DNA from: Liolophura sinensis
Taxonomy: Eukaryota; Mollusca; Polyplacophora; Chitonida; Chitonidae
NCBI RefSeq assembly: GCF_032854445.1
Contig: NC_088295.1
Span: forward strand, 17,037,385 to 17,101,384
Direction: 5' to 3'
DNA length: 64,000 bases
Numbering within the stretch: position 1 is the first letter of the stretch; the number at the start of each line of letters is the position of its first letter. The position numbers were made by a program, and so were the translations under genes. Below the pieces are notes generated by a model. That model worked only from the letters and a program-made list of their open reading frames with translations. It was not told where the DNA came from and made no database searches. This document shows positions 11,187-23,200 of this stretch, one piece after another.

Positions 11187-12831
11187 GTAAGACATTCAGG
11201 GTTTTGAAAGCTGTTCAATTGAAATGTGACGGAATAAATTAAACTGGGATTATTTTCCAACACTCTAATTTAAGCCATTCTCATCTAGCTTGGTGCCATG
11301 GTTGGTAGGTAGATAGAGTAATGAGTTGTCACCCTATTTTGTGAGTTCAACATTTACTTGCTAAGGTTTTGACTAGCATTGATCTAATTCTATTTTGGAA
11401 ATTATATTAATTTACTGAACATGTTACTGATAGCTTCCAAATCTTTAATTGTTAAAACTAAGGAAGCACATCTTAAGTTACCCAATTAAACTTAAGTATG
11501 GGCGCCAGAAAATAAGAGGGACTTTTTGTTGGTGGAAAAGGATAACATAATTTTATCTCTGTTATAGGCCCATCATCTTGTTGTGTTGTGGATGATAAGT
11601 CAGTTTCCACAGGCATTAAAATGTTACAAACTTCTACATTTAATAACACCGGTAATACAAGTATTTTTGTTGCATAGTTTAGCTCTGTGTTTAAAATTGG
11701 TTAACAAATTTCTTGCCTTGTTTTTGTGCAATGTATATGACTTGTGTTATGTTAAGTCATATTTTTGGATGTAATGCAGATAATATGGGTGTAGTGTTTT
11801 CCAATCCTAATGTGCAGTACTTGCAGGCAACAGTGTGCCAGTCAGTATTCGGTTTGAGGTGCTTGTGTTTCTATGCAAACAGTAGGCCTACAATATTGTA
11901 GACACTTTTGTACAGGAGTTTTCATTGAGACTTGTGTCAGGTAATGTTGATATTAATGTTGACATGTATAGATTTATTCTCATGTTCTGTACAGGCCTTT
12001 CATGTTGTCTTGCCCAGATCGTTATGGCAATTGCTCACAAAGTTCTTGACCTGTAAGATCGCATGTTCAAATCTGACACTGCTTTGTGTCTGGCTCTTAG
12101 TTAAATTGAAGTTTCCTCCACACATACACGTAAACCTGACTACTGCCGTTTAACTGAGAAAAGGCAGGAGTATAGCATTAAATCCAAGTACTCATGCCAA
12201 TTCAATAACTAAATTTCATGTTCTCGACACTCAACCCACTGATACACAGTAGGCTATAACAAGGAAAAATGTGGCAAACAAAATCAACTAAACCTGGACA
12301 GATTGTCAGAAAATTAAGTCATAAAGCATAGCAAATAAAAATCAGTTCTATTCATACTCCAAAGTCTCCTGACTGTAGTCGTGACCAGCTCAAGTTTATG
12401 TTCACAATGTTGGTTTGTGCAATTTTATTTTGAGATGGACTGTACACGTAATGATCAGAGGAGCATATTGGGAGTCACTGCAGGTGATGTCCTGCATGCA
12501 CCAAACGTGTTGTGTGATATACGCAAGATAGACTACTATAGAAATAAAACAAGGAAATATTTATTACATTTACAGTATGCTAATACTTGATGGACTATAT
12601 TTGGCTCTGGGTTGGCAATGTACATGTATATTTCAACTGTTTGTTATGATTTGTATTTTGATTTTACAAAAATTTGACGGGATTTTTTCTCCATAATAAA
12701 GAACTGTATTTGTTGTGTGAGTGTAGGCTTGCGTACTGTTTCCAGCCTGGCACACCTGCAGGAACAACTGTTGGATAAACACCTGCATCTAGTCCATATC
12801 CACTGTTTTCTTCCAGTTTCGAGATGTGCTG

Positions 12832-12911
12832 ATTGGATTTGATTGGTGTTTTACGCCATTCTCGAGAATATTTCACGATGACGCCCAGCATTATGGTGGG
12901 AGGAAACCAGG
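12832..12911 (-). mobile_element. SINE fragment (3' body, MetaSINE-like)
   Basis: Read on the minus strand, this has the recurrent SINE 3' body: CACCATAATGCTGG, then a GAATATTCTCGAG-like stretch, then GGCGTAAAACACCAATCAAA. No tRNA head or tail is retained, so it is a truncated copy. Family: see the entry at 49152. Confidence 0.75.
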
Positions 12912-13386
12912 TGTCAATGTACTGGGCATATACACTAGCACTGCTGAAGGAAAATAGTGACATCATCTCGCATGTCATAATTGTTAATCAGTGTAAGTCA
13001 GGATATTTGTCAGGTAGCTGGCAAAAGGCAATTGGTCAGTCTAATTCTTGCACCAGTAAATATGACTGCCCTTGTGTCAGTGGACAAATTATCAAGTATG
13101 ATATTAAACACCAATCCAAAAATATACATGTATATGACTAATACAACTCTCCATGTGTTTAACATATGTATAATTCCATGTAAGCCTCCATGTATATCAT
13201 CTGTTCCATGAGCCCAAAAGTTCAAATAGACACCAGATTTGGCCTAGCTAGTGTGGTGCTTGATAATTCAAGATTTTCAATCCTGTTTCAGTTATTTAGC
13301 CTAAGTCAATAGAAACTGGTTCATTCAGTTGACCCTATCTGCCATCAGGTCTATGTACATGTAAACAGTGCATCAAAAGTAAATTC

Positions 13387-13406
13387 CCCCCCCCCCCCCC
13401 CCCCCA
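13387..13406 (+). repeat. Poly-C tract
   Basis: An uninterrupted run of about 20 C lies in the left terminus of the Tc1/mariner-type element. The exact length may be a sequencing or assembly estimate. Confidence 0.9.
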
Positions 13407-13693
13407 AACCGTGTTTGACATCTACAAAGATATTTGCACAATCGTGAAATTTTACACACAGTATTTCAGTAATCAAGTCAACACACTGTAGCAAGGATCA
13501 CCCTGTAGATGCAGATGTACTCCAGTGAGTGTGCACAAACGCATTATCGGCCGGATTCTGAAAATTTATGAACAGATTGAAGACGATTTTGACCACATAC
13601 AACCAGACAATGTTATACCATGCTTTTGTATCACACTGAGACAGCGAGCTCACATCGTGTTAATGAGGTGTGTGATCTGATTTTTAGGGAGGA

Positions 13694-13960
13694 CTACCCA
13701 CTCTTCCCGAAGCAGATGTCTAACATCATGATCATTGGACACCATCTAACATGGCGATACACTGCTTGTTTCAACTGGTCCCACAAACTTTCAACGGGAT
13801 TATGATCCAGGGAATTGGCAGACCATTGCATGTCCTCAATGCCTTTGTGTTCAAAGAAGACATTTATAACTCTTGCACTATGTGGACAACTCTTGACGTC
13901 CATAAAAAGAAATCCATTGCCATTTTGAATCTGCTTGTAAAATTTTCAAAATCTGACAAA
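13694..13960 (-). pseudogene. Tc1/mariner transposase C-terminal remnant
   Basis: The minus-strand reading contains VKSCPHSARVINVFFEHKGI, then MQWSANSLDHNPVESLWDQL and KQAVYRHV. This matches the C-terminal DDE region of Tc1-like transposases (xxPHTAR...V..W.SxSPDLNPIExLWdxLkraV). The proline of the usual DLNP core is kept, with H in place of L. Only about 70 residues remain, without the N-terminal DNA-binding domain or the first catalytic Asp, so it cannot be functional. Confidence 0.8.
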
Positions 13961-14135
13961 TAATGCATTTGCTCATGCTCATTGGAGCACATCTGTATCT
14001 CCAGGGCGATCGTTGCTACAATGTGTGGACTAAATTACTGAAATACAGACTACAAAATTTCACAACAATTTGCAAATATCTTGGTAAATGTCAAACAGTT
14101 TCATGGGCAACAAGTCTGGAAGTCCTTTAGGGGAT

Positions 14136-15482
14136 GTTTAGGTATGTGGTAACATGGAGAATGGATGAGTGGGTCTGCTGAGAGTTCATGCAAAATTGGT
14201 TTTGTGTATAACCTGTACTGTATTTCCAGCATTATCCACGTAGTCACTCATGCACGACAGGTTGGAAAGTCCCTGTCACTGACAAGATCTGTGCCTCACT
14301 AATCACATCTTTCTCCCGTCTTGCACATCTAAACAGAACGTTGATCACCCTAAAACTGAACATTCATATGGTATTTCTGGCCTCTACCTATGTGAGTATT
14401 TCCTGATTGTGGATTATGAAATAAAAGTCTAATGATAAGGACTGGAGTTCTTTTGTGATAGTGTATATCATTTCAGAAAAATGTCAGACAAAGAAGAGAT
14501 CTTGAGTCAGTTGTCCTATCCAAGGCCAAACTGGCAATCTTGACACCCGTACTTACCTACTTGGCACTCAGTCAGCAGGGAATAGGTCATATGCAGGCGT
14601 TATGCTCGGTGTCATTGTGTACTGTGACATGTCTGGTGTCCTATATACCGCAACTAGGTGGGGTGTCATGTCTGGTGTCTAAGATATGCTATGTCATTGA
14701 GGCAGCACATATATGGGCATGATATGGGGCCTGTGGGTTTTATTGACACACTTTGGTCAAAACAGTGAAATAAAATAACGGAAGTGACAACAAAACCTAA
14801 GCAAACACTCAGACAGATAAACGACCACTTACGAGAAAGACTGTTAACATGATAAAGTACAAATTTGGTAATAACTTCAAAAATTCTGCTTTAATCAGAA
14901 GGCATCACAGATCTACAGTTTTGTCCGAAGGCATCTCGAGTAGACAAATTAACATTTTCATTCACTGCTATAGGTGATGAATGTAATATACACAAATCCT
15001 TCAAATCCTGATACTAGATCAGCTACACAAAATCTATCAAGGATCCTTACCGGACAGCACATGAAAGCAAGACTGTGAGGACAGTAAATATAACTCTTCC
15101 TAAAATGTCAGAGAACTGGACAACCACTCACACAAGTTACCATATTCCACCTTTGAAGCTGAAGGCACATTCGTGCAAATGTAAAATTTTACACGTTTAC
15201 ATGCATATTCGGACTACATCAAGCACAAATATGTTTTATATAAGTTATACATGACTGCATCATGCAAGGGCCACAGTCTTTCAGTACAGTGTGCTCAAAC
15301 ATACTTTCTCACAGTTCTTGGACTCCATTCTTGGATGTGGAATGCATAAGTAAATGCATGAAACTATACAATATAACCATTGTGTATTGTATATTTACAA
15401 CTATGTATACATGCTTGTACAGATTCTGAGTATCTTAAATAAATGCTGAATATATTTTGTCATAATATTTGGTCAAACACAT
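14136..15482. other. Intergenic sequence between FUT10-like and NACHT-WD genes
   Basis: No gene, repeat family or RNA is recognised. An AATAAA lies near 14420 on the plus strand, but a link to the fucosyltransferase 3' end over 5 kb upstream is not supported. Confidence 0.4.
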
Positions 15483-16007
15483 CTACATACATATGTAATG
15501 TGCTCCTTTACTGGCATACATGAGGAGAGCACAGTAGTTAGCATCCATGAACATTCCCACCTGTGGACCACAGTTTTTCGCACATAGCGCCAGTACCAGG
15601 TGCATGCCACTTTGGTGGAAATCTGCATGATTTCCCACAAACTTTATGTAAGACTGCATTAACATCCCAATAGGGAACTCGTAAAACTCATTCTTGTCTG
15701 TATCGAGATGGTCCAAAACTGTCAACTCATTTGTTCTTTCCTTTATTATCATCACAATTATTGGTGTAGGCGTGCTCATACAACATATACATGTATGAAG
15801 TGCACATGCACTGCAACATCCCAGAAAACAATGATGAATTCTACTGTCATCTGGATCTTCTGTGTAGCTCGTCCTGGAGTCTCTCAGTATGTGAAAACTA
15901 CCAACCCCTTTAATAATGCCAACAAGTCCCCGAGAGGCGTGTAACCAAATAAAGATCAAAACTTCTCCCAGGTTGTTCAACGGCAGGATTGAACCATCAC
16001 CACACAT
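15483..16007 (-). CDS. Unassigned open reading frame, probably in the NACHT-WD 3' UTR
   Basis: A 174-codon ORF lies about 1 kb downstream of the NACHT-WD stop codon on the same strand. Its composition is plausible (many Cys, Met and His) but no domain or family is recognised. At this base composition an ORF of this length can arise by chance in 64 kb. A possible minus-strand AATAAA at 15742-15747 lies inside it, as expected if this is 3' UTR or flank rather than a separate gene. Confidence 0.15.
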   Translation of the reverse strand: MCGDGSILPLNNLGEVLIFIWLHASRGLVGIIKGVGSFHILRDSRTSYTEDPDDSRIHHCFLGCCSACALHTCICCMSTPTPIIVMIIKERTNELTVLDHLDTDKNEFYEFPIGMLMQSYIKFVGNHADFHQSGMHLVLALCAKNCGPQVGMFMDANYCALLMYASKGAHYICM

Positions 16008-16968
16008 CTCTGATGATTCAAAGACCCGAATGTAAGCAACATGCCCAGAATCTTTCCTAGATCAGACAAAAATGGCTATGTTCAATAACAAAACTTGGTT
16101 TGATGTCACAGCAAGGACAAATGGCAAGGTAACAAATGAGAACCCACTTAATCAGCCTTTAAGAAGGGTCTTCTATAGTTATCTATTTTTCTGGTCAGGT
16201 TTATCACAAGACTGCTAATTCTTAGAAAGCAGATAATGACTGGATATGCTTTGCTCAACAACACTTCTTTTGGTTCAATTATGTTCTGATTTTTGCTTCT
16301 CCCACAACATTTTTCCAAAACAATACAGACATTCACATCAGTAAAACACCTGAAGCTCACATACCTTATGTTTACTAACGAGTCACAAAAGGTAGACAAA
16401 GGGAGTTCTTTAATACAGAGGAGGCTGGATTATCCTCCAGGAATTGATCTTTTCATAAGACCCCTCAGATGTATTTTTGTCATTTTGTCAACCTTTCTGA
16501 GATATAGGACATTTGGCTTAAGTACTTTTAATGGAACTTTAATCAACATATGATGTTGTCACGTCAGGTGGCATTACTTTTAAGACAGGGATTTCCATGT
16601 CATCAGGTTTTCCTTACTTGTTCATAAGTCATTTCTATCATTTTGACAACAATTCAGTTAAGAAACAAGATTTCACATCATATGGACTGTATCCCCAACT
16701 TATTAACAGCCTGGACTTCATTAATCTTTTGTGGTAATTAAGTCTTATCAAAACTTGGTCTTTTACACAACTTTTCAAAAGATACAAAATAATATGTGTA
16801 AGCAGAATAATATCAACGGCCAAGAAAACCAGCACATGCTTATATCATTACAATGGATATATGTATAAACCTTCCATGAAATATGTATCACTACAGACAT
16901 GAAAACATCTATCTACACATCAAAACAGTCAAGGAGTATACTGCAATTAATCAGCAATTGGTAAAATT

Positions 16969-16995
16969 TGAAAAAAAAAAAGAAAAAAAAAAAAC
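16969..16995 (+). repeat. A-rich simple repeat
   Basis: An A-run with scattered G lies just downstream of the NACHT-WD stop codon, within the presumed 3' UTR. Confidence 0.8.
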
Positions 16996-17061
16996 AATTC
17001 ATACGAAACTCATACGTAACAATATATACTGTAAAATATCAACGATCGACACCAGCAATTA

Positions 17062-17211
17062 TCATAAAACACAACAGATTTCAGATTTGCTTTTGTTTTT
17101 TTCTTCCTTTTTTGACTGCTTCCTCTCGATTTTTTTGGTTTTCAGTTTCTTCTCCCTCTTCCTCTCCTGAGCCATGATGGCCGTTTTTACTGGTGCTTTT
17201 ATCGGCGACAC
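17062..17211 (-). CDS. Last exon of the NACHT-WD gene: polybasic tail with CaaX-like box
   Basis: Acceptor TGGACAG at 17218-17212 opens 49 codons and a TGA stop. Nearly half the residues are Lys or Arg (for example QERKREKKLKTKKIERKQ). The protein ends SKSEICCVL: the last four, CCVL, fit a CaaX box, with Leu favouring geranylgeranylation. A polybasic stretch next to a CaaX box is the classic membrane-targeting arrangement of K-Ras-type proteins. I do not recall such a tail in human NWD1 or NWD2. Prenylation is inferred only. Confidence 0.85.
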   Translation of the reverse strand: MSPIKAPVKTAIMAQERKREKKLKTKKIERKQSKKEEKNKSKSEICCVL

Positions 17212-20200
17212 CTGTCCATCAGAATTAATATGAAAGTAATTAATTCACAATGTCAGAACTAGATGGGCGTATGGGGTAATCACACCCCATGTATAAAACC
17301 TGAGGAGGCATGAATCTATTTTGGACAGACCTCTCATATGTTGGTAACAGGAGAAAATACGTTTGCTATTATTGCATATTCATTATTTAAACTGTCTGAT
17401 TATAAATTTTCAGAATATGTAAATGTTAATATAAGCACACAAAAGATAAAAACTACACCCAAAATTACCTGTATAATTTCAGGCATACTTGACACAGAAA
17501 AGCGGGACTCTCTCCTCTTTAACTTCACCTCCTTGCGCTCTGGGAACACTGTGGAAGGGCAGTGTACCAGTGGAGGGTGTGGCTTGAGAGGGAGGGGCAA
17601 ATAGTCACCTGGAACAAACAGCCAATTAAATATCAGCAGTCAGTGCTTCATCACTAAGTCTGATTTATGTTGTACTCAAGAATATTTCATTTATTCTATG
17701 GCGATCAGGATTATGATATGAGGAAACTGGGTAGAGCCTAGGGGGAACCCACAGCCATCCGCAGGTGGCTAGTAGACCTTCCCTCCCTATTATAAACTCA
17801 CCAGCGCACAGTGATATGTGTGCACATATCTTTTCATGTCATATTGCTGAAAATGGATGAGTAGTTTGATAGTCATGTCTGATGGTGTACTAGACAAGTG
17901 GAATCATTCACTATAAACATGGTCCACATTTTTATCACTGCCATTTTTCAGGGGGTGAGCTGTGTCTCCAGGCTCTATATCTGCACTAGAAAAAACTCAC
18001 TGATCTTTCTCAAACTTCATATGCCCACAAACTACAAAAATTAAAATGCAATGTATTTCACCTAATGGAAATTATTCCACACATGGTGTTATATAACACA
18101 ATGTGTCTGCTTTCCATGTGGAATGTTAGAAAGACATCTAATCAGATTTACTTGTAACTGAATAAAGTGGCCGCAGCTGCTACAACCCTGCTTATATCTC
18201 CAAACCTTGCTTACCTGCCAGACTATTGACCATCTGTATGCTGACCTGGCTCTGAGACTTCACCTCAGCAGCTGGCGTATTGTGAAGACACATCAGTGGA
18301 ACATGACAATTGTTTGACAGGTGAACTACAATGTTTGAGGCATTAAAAGTCATGGCTATGTCCTCTACATCAGCATGCATGTCAAACAGAGTCAGCTGGC
18401 TGCCATGAAGGAGACTCCAAACTCGCAATGTCCCATCCCAGGAACCTGTCAATCAAACACACAACACCCCATCAGTAATTCTACATTCATAGTCAACCCA
18501 AAGAGATAAACCCAAGACAATTAAACAATATCAATTTTTCAGGTCTACAAAAACAGTTATCAATATTACAACTGTTTCTGTAGGATACTACAATTGCTTT
18601 TGGGCTGCTACATATTTAAGTCGTTTTGTTACAATAGATACACAATTAGTACACTAACTTTTGACACCTTTTATTCAAGCAATGCCCTGTGGTGAGTTAT
18701 TCAATTACAATGGAGTTTTGAATGAATGTTACTTCTCCTCTCAAGTTATTATAGTTATAATACTAGAAAAAACCTGCCATCACTGTTTGTACAATGTCCG
18801 TAATTTCTTGCCTCTTTTAACCAGTGATTTCTGAATTCACTGGATCTGCAAGGTCATTCTGCTGGCCTCTTATGGAAACACGAGGAAAAAATAAACTTTT
18901 TGAGTTAAAATGGTTGATTGGTGTTTAACACTGTAAGATTTTTTTTACTTACCTGTAATATGATGGCGAACAAGTTTACAAGTGGAGGAAATCGGAGCGT
19001 CCCATGTAAACCACACACCTTCGCCTTCTACCTGACAAACCTCGTGAACGTGTTAAAATTGTTAAACTTGTTGTAATGTGTACCCGTACCTGACACCAGA
19101 ATACTCCCATCTGTTGTGACCCTCAGGACACTGATCACCCCCTTGTGACCCTCCAGCTGATGCTCCACTGTTCCTGTTCCCAGGTTCCAGATGATGATGC
19201 TGCGGTCACGTGACCCAGAGATAATGTTACAACTGTTGTGAGTGGTCGTCACACAATTGACAGACCCCTGGTGGCCAACCAAAACCTGCAGGAAATATTG
19301 GGTGTCACTTAAAATATTAGCAGTTCAAGTTTACGGGGTAAAGGCAGCACATAGTTGAAGCAGAAATCTTAAAAAAAAATTTATAATCGAAGTTCATAAA
19401 ACATTTTTTGGGAATTTGTTTTTCAACCTCATAATACAGGATTTAATACCACATAATATGCTTTTGTCAAACAAATGTGTACAAGATATAACAATCGCAG
19501 TCAGCTTCAGCAGATTAACAAATCAAATGCAGTGTATAGTTAAAGCTAACTGGATCTGTGCTTTCTCTGTCTGGTCTTGTTTTGTGGTTTTGAGGATTTC
19601 ATGCGAGTAGAATGCTACTTGACAAGGTGGTGCACACGTAGCTATTCCTTCAGAGAATGAAGTCATCCACTGAACCACTACTTATCCCCTCCCCCCCTCC
19701 TTTCACAAGGAATGAGCAAGAAATAATATTGAGCTATGTTTTTGGAAAACATGCAAAGAAATTAAAGAATAACAACTTTCAGTAACTTTGATACAATTGC
19801 TTTTTGACTGTATAAAACTGTTTGAAAGACAGCAGGATCTGAGTTTGTGATATAATATTACACAAACAGACTAAAGAACTCATGCACCTACAAAATTAAT
19901 ACAACCATTGTCGTGTGGATGTATGTTAGACAAAGTAGTCTCCCTTTGATTGAACCAATTCCTTCATGACAACGTGCATATCATCACCCACTTACCTGTG
20001 TCAGTTTGCCAGTTCTGGTTTCCCACACTTTCAGGGACATGTCATCTGAGCCCGTCACCACATGTTCCGAGTCTTCCGTACATGCCACACAAGTGATGTT
20101 CCCTTTATGAGATATTGTCTGTATCACATTGCTGTCCTCCAGTTTCCAGATCTTAAGGCTGAAATGTCCAAGATAAATCATTTATTTTGTATTAGGTTCA

Positions 20201-23200
20201 CTAAGAGCTGTAATTGGTGTTCAAATAATACCACTATTATATAAATATGTATATATGAATGCTTGTGGGTTTAACATCGTACTTAACCGGGCAGAGCCCG
20301 TGGGAGACCAACGACCGTCCGCAGGTTGCTGGCAGACCTCCCCAAGTATGGCCGGAGAGCAAGCCAGCATGACTTGGTCTTGAACTCACAGCGACCTCAT
20401 TGGTGGGAGGCTCCTGGGTCATTACGATACGCTAGCATGCTAACCAAATGAGTCACGGAGGCCCCTCTCGACTTTGAGAAGGACTCTCTAGCCATTAGGC
20501 CACAGAAGCAGTCACACCATTATATAATATGTATGTAAATGTACATAACTGGTCAGTACAAGCAAGTGCAGCAAACATATGAAACTGTACTAAAAGCAAT
20601 AGTAGTAGAAACCACTATATTTTGTAGCCTACTGTATGTACCACACATAATAATAAAACAACTTTCAAAACAGGATAAACAGCTACAGTTCAAAAATTGA
20701 TTATATTTGACTGAAGTTAGTCACACTTTTGCTAACTTCTCACAGACATGAATACAAACCTGCTAGAGCCTGCCAAAGAGAAGACGTATTCACTGCTATG
20801 TGACAGTGCCATGATGGGGATTGGGTCCGCGTATGAAAATAGAGTCTGGCCTGTATCCACCATCCACAGCTTGAGTTTTTCACTCGCATCCACAGACATC
20901 ACCTTCAAGCTGTCGCTCAGAACATGCACACTCTTGATGGGGCCCTGATGACACTGCCAATAAGACCATTCAGATATTCTTGGCAAATCTAGCCAGTTAC
21001 TGTGACATTACATTTTCTGATGCCATATTCGTCAAATGTCAACCATTCTTCAATAAGCACATGGTGAAATACTATTTTTCTGGCTTTCTATCACTCATGT
21101 GATATTTTATTATGGACAACCTTTCCCTAAAGTCATACACATACTACATGTAGGTATGCATTCAGCCAATCCAGTTCAACTAAATTTCTCAACATAAATA
21201 CACGCATGTATGTTCTAAATGTCTAGTTCATTATCTTCTCTAAGTTTTTGCTTTTGACATGCATATTTTCATAAGTCCACTGGACGCTGATATGAAAAAA
21301 AAGTATATGTATGTTTGAAGTCCCTACCAACACAGGTAAAAATGATTAGCTTTTAATAATTAAATTACACTGACTCCAGGTAAAAGTGATCATGCCAAGG
21401 CCAGTCATTTGGTCATTGATCTGAGCATGTGTACTGCTCCATATTAATATCCACAAAAGAGTAATACGGAATGACCCACACAATGTAATACTTCCCTTTA
21501 TACAAGGTAACAAATGCTACTAACCTGGTAGTCTGTGACGATGGTCCCCATGGAGATAGACCACACCTTGATGGTGTTATCAGCAGAACCAGACAAGATG
21601 TAAGCCTCCTCCTCGGCCAAGGTGAGACAGGTAATAGCATTGGTGTGGCCAGAAAGGTTTTCCATGAAAACACTCAAATCCAAATTCCACAACTTTAATA
21701 TTCCATCTTTGCTACCTGATGAGAAAATATCATCACCATCATCATCAATCCACTAGCAAAACCATCTATCCAAACTTATGCCAAATCATCCTTTTTACAT
21801 TAAGTAAAGGGAAATGTCTCACAAAAACATTTGAATTTCAACAACAATTTTAGCAATGTTACATTGCAAGGTGGCCAGGCTTTCATTAATACATGAAAAA
21901 AGTTTTTGAACACATCCGTGTACACTGTTGATGTCTAATACACACCTGTAACAGCCAGTTTGCCTGTACTGTTTATGGCCACAGCTGTCACTGGGCTGGG
22001 ATGACTGTCATCCACAACTTCTCGCGTGGCTTCCTTGTACATGTTCCACACACAAACCTGTGTCTAAAAGTCATGGAGAAAAGACACGTACAAGGGTTGA
22101 TATTTCAATCAGAATTTCCTGAAGCATGTTCACAAAATATTAATTTTCGTTGCACACACATTTCCCCTGTAAGATATCATCCTACCTTCCAAACAAACCT
22201 TAAGGATTAGTTCTTACTTACTCAGAATTAGACACCCTGTATGTACTGACTAACTGATAAAATGACATTTTTAAAAATGGGCAAATAAATCTAATAAGAA
22301 TGACACCCAAAATCGACTGTTAATGAGGTTGGTTTTAAGCATATTTTATGCCCATGTTAAGTATTAATCTCCTCAAAAATACCTCATAAACCTTCACTCT
22401 TTATGAGTTGTCAGAGCTTCACCGTTTAGCCAAGTGGTTGACACTCAACCAAAGTGACCATCTTCATCCATTTGCTTGCCACCGATGTATCACATACATG
22501 TACATATATACAGGCTTGACTTACATAGGTTATAATGCTTGAAGTTTGTAGACACTTAGAGCATTGTTCGTGATAAAAACAAATATATGTAACACTATCT
22601 TTTCTATAAGCTCATGCTTTATTTCCCACATTTGTCAGGTTTCAGCTTTACACAGGTTAGTCAATTTACCCAAAGTTCATGTTGAAATCAAGAGCAAGCA
22701 GGAAAATTTGACTCTTGGGTGTGTGAGTTTGCTTATACCGTAAAAATACTCTTCAAAAATCAGAAATGTTATCACCGAAGCTGTTGGGAATGTTGGGAAA
22801 TGCCGAAACAAAGATCAAATTCATCACCCAAACAGAGCCTATGGTCTGTATCAGGCAGACAGTTCGAGATTGGTCAGGGCAGTAACTTCTGGATTAGAAT
22901 TCATTATGGGAACAAAACTCTTAGAATCACACAAATAAGTAACCTTGTGATGTTTGAAATTCAAAAATATGATAAAGCGTTTTTCCACTACATGTACCAT
23001 CTGATAATAAATTCTCCACCATGCAAAAATAAATTCTCCGCCATGTGATAATAAATTCTCTGTCATGTGATAATAAATTCTCCGCCATGTGATAATAAAT
23101 TCTCCACCATGTGATAATAAATTCTCTGCCATGTGATAATAAATTCTCCACCATGTGATAATAAATTCTCTGCCATGTGATAATAAATTCTCCACCATGT

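Larger units (their letters stand above)
13366..14135 (-). mobile_element. Internally deleted Tc1/mariner-type element with long inverted termini
   Basis: The left arm (about 13405-13535) and the reverse complement of the right arm (about 13975-14120) align for about 130 bases, sharing TTTGACAT, AAGATATTTGCA, GTGAAATTTT, CAGTATTTCAGTAAT and TGTAGCAA. The left boundary also has a mariner-like CAGTGCATCAAAAG followed by a poly-C run. Between the arms lies only a remnant of transposase (separate entry). At about 770 bp it is a non-autonomous derivative. The right-hand outermost bases look diverged or lost. Confidence 0.75.
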
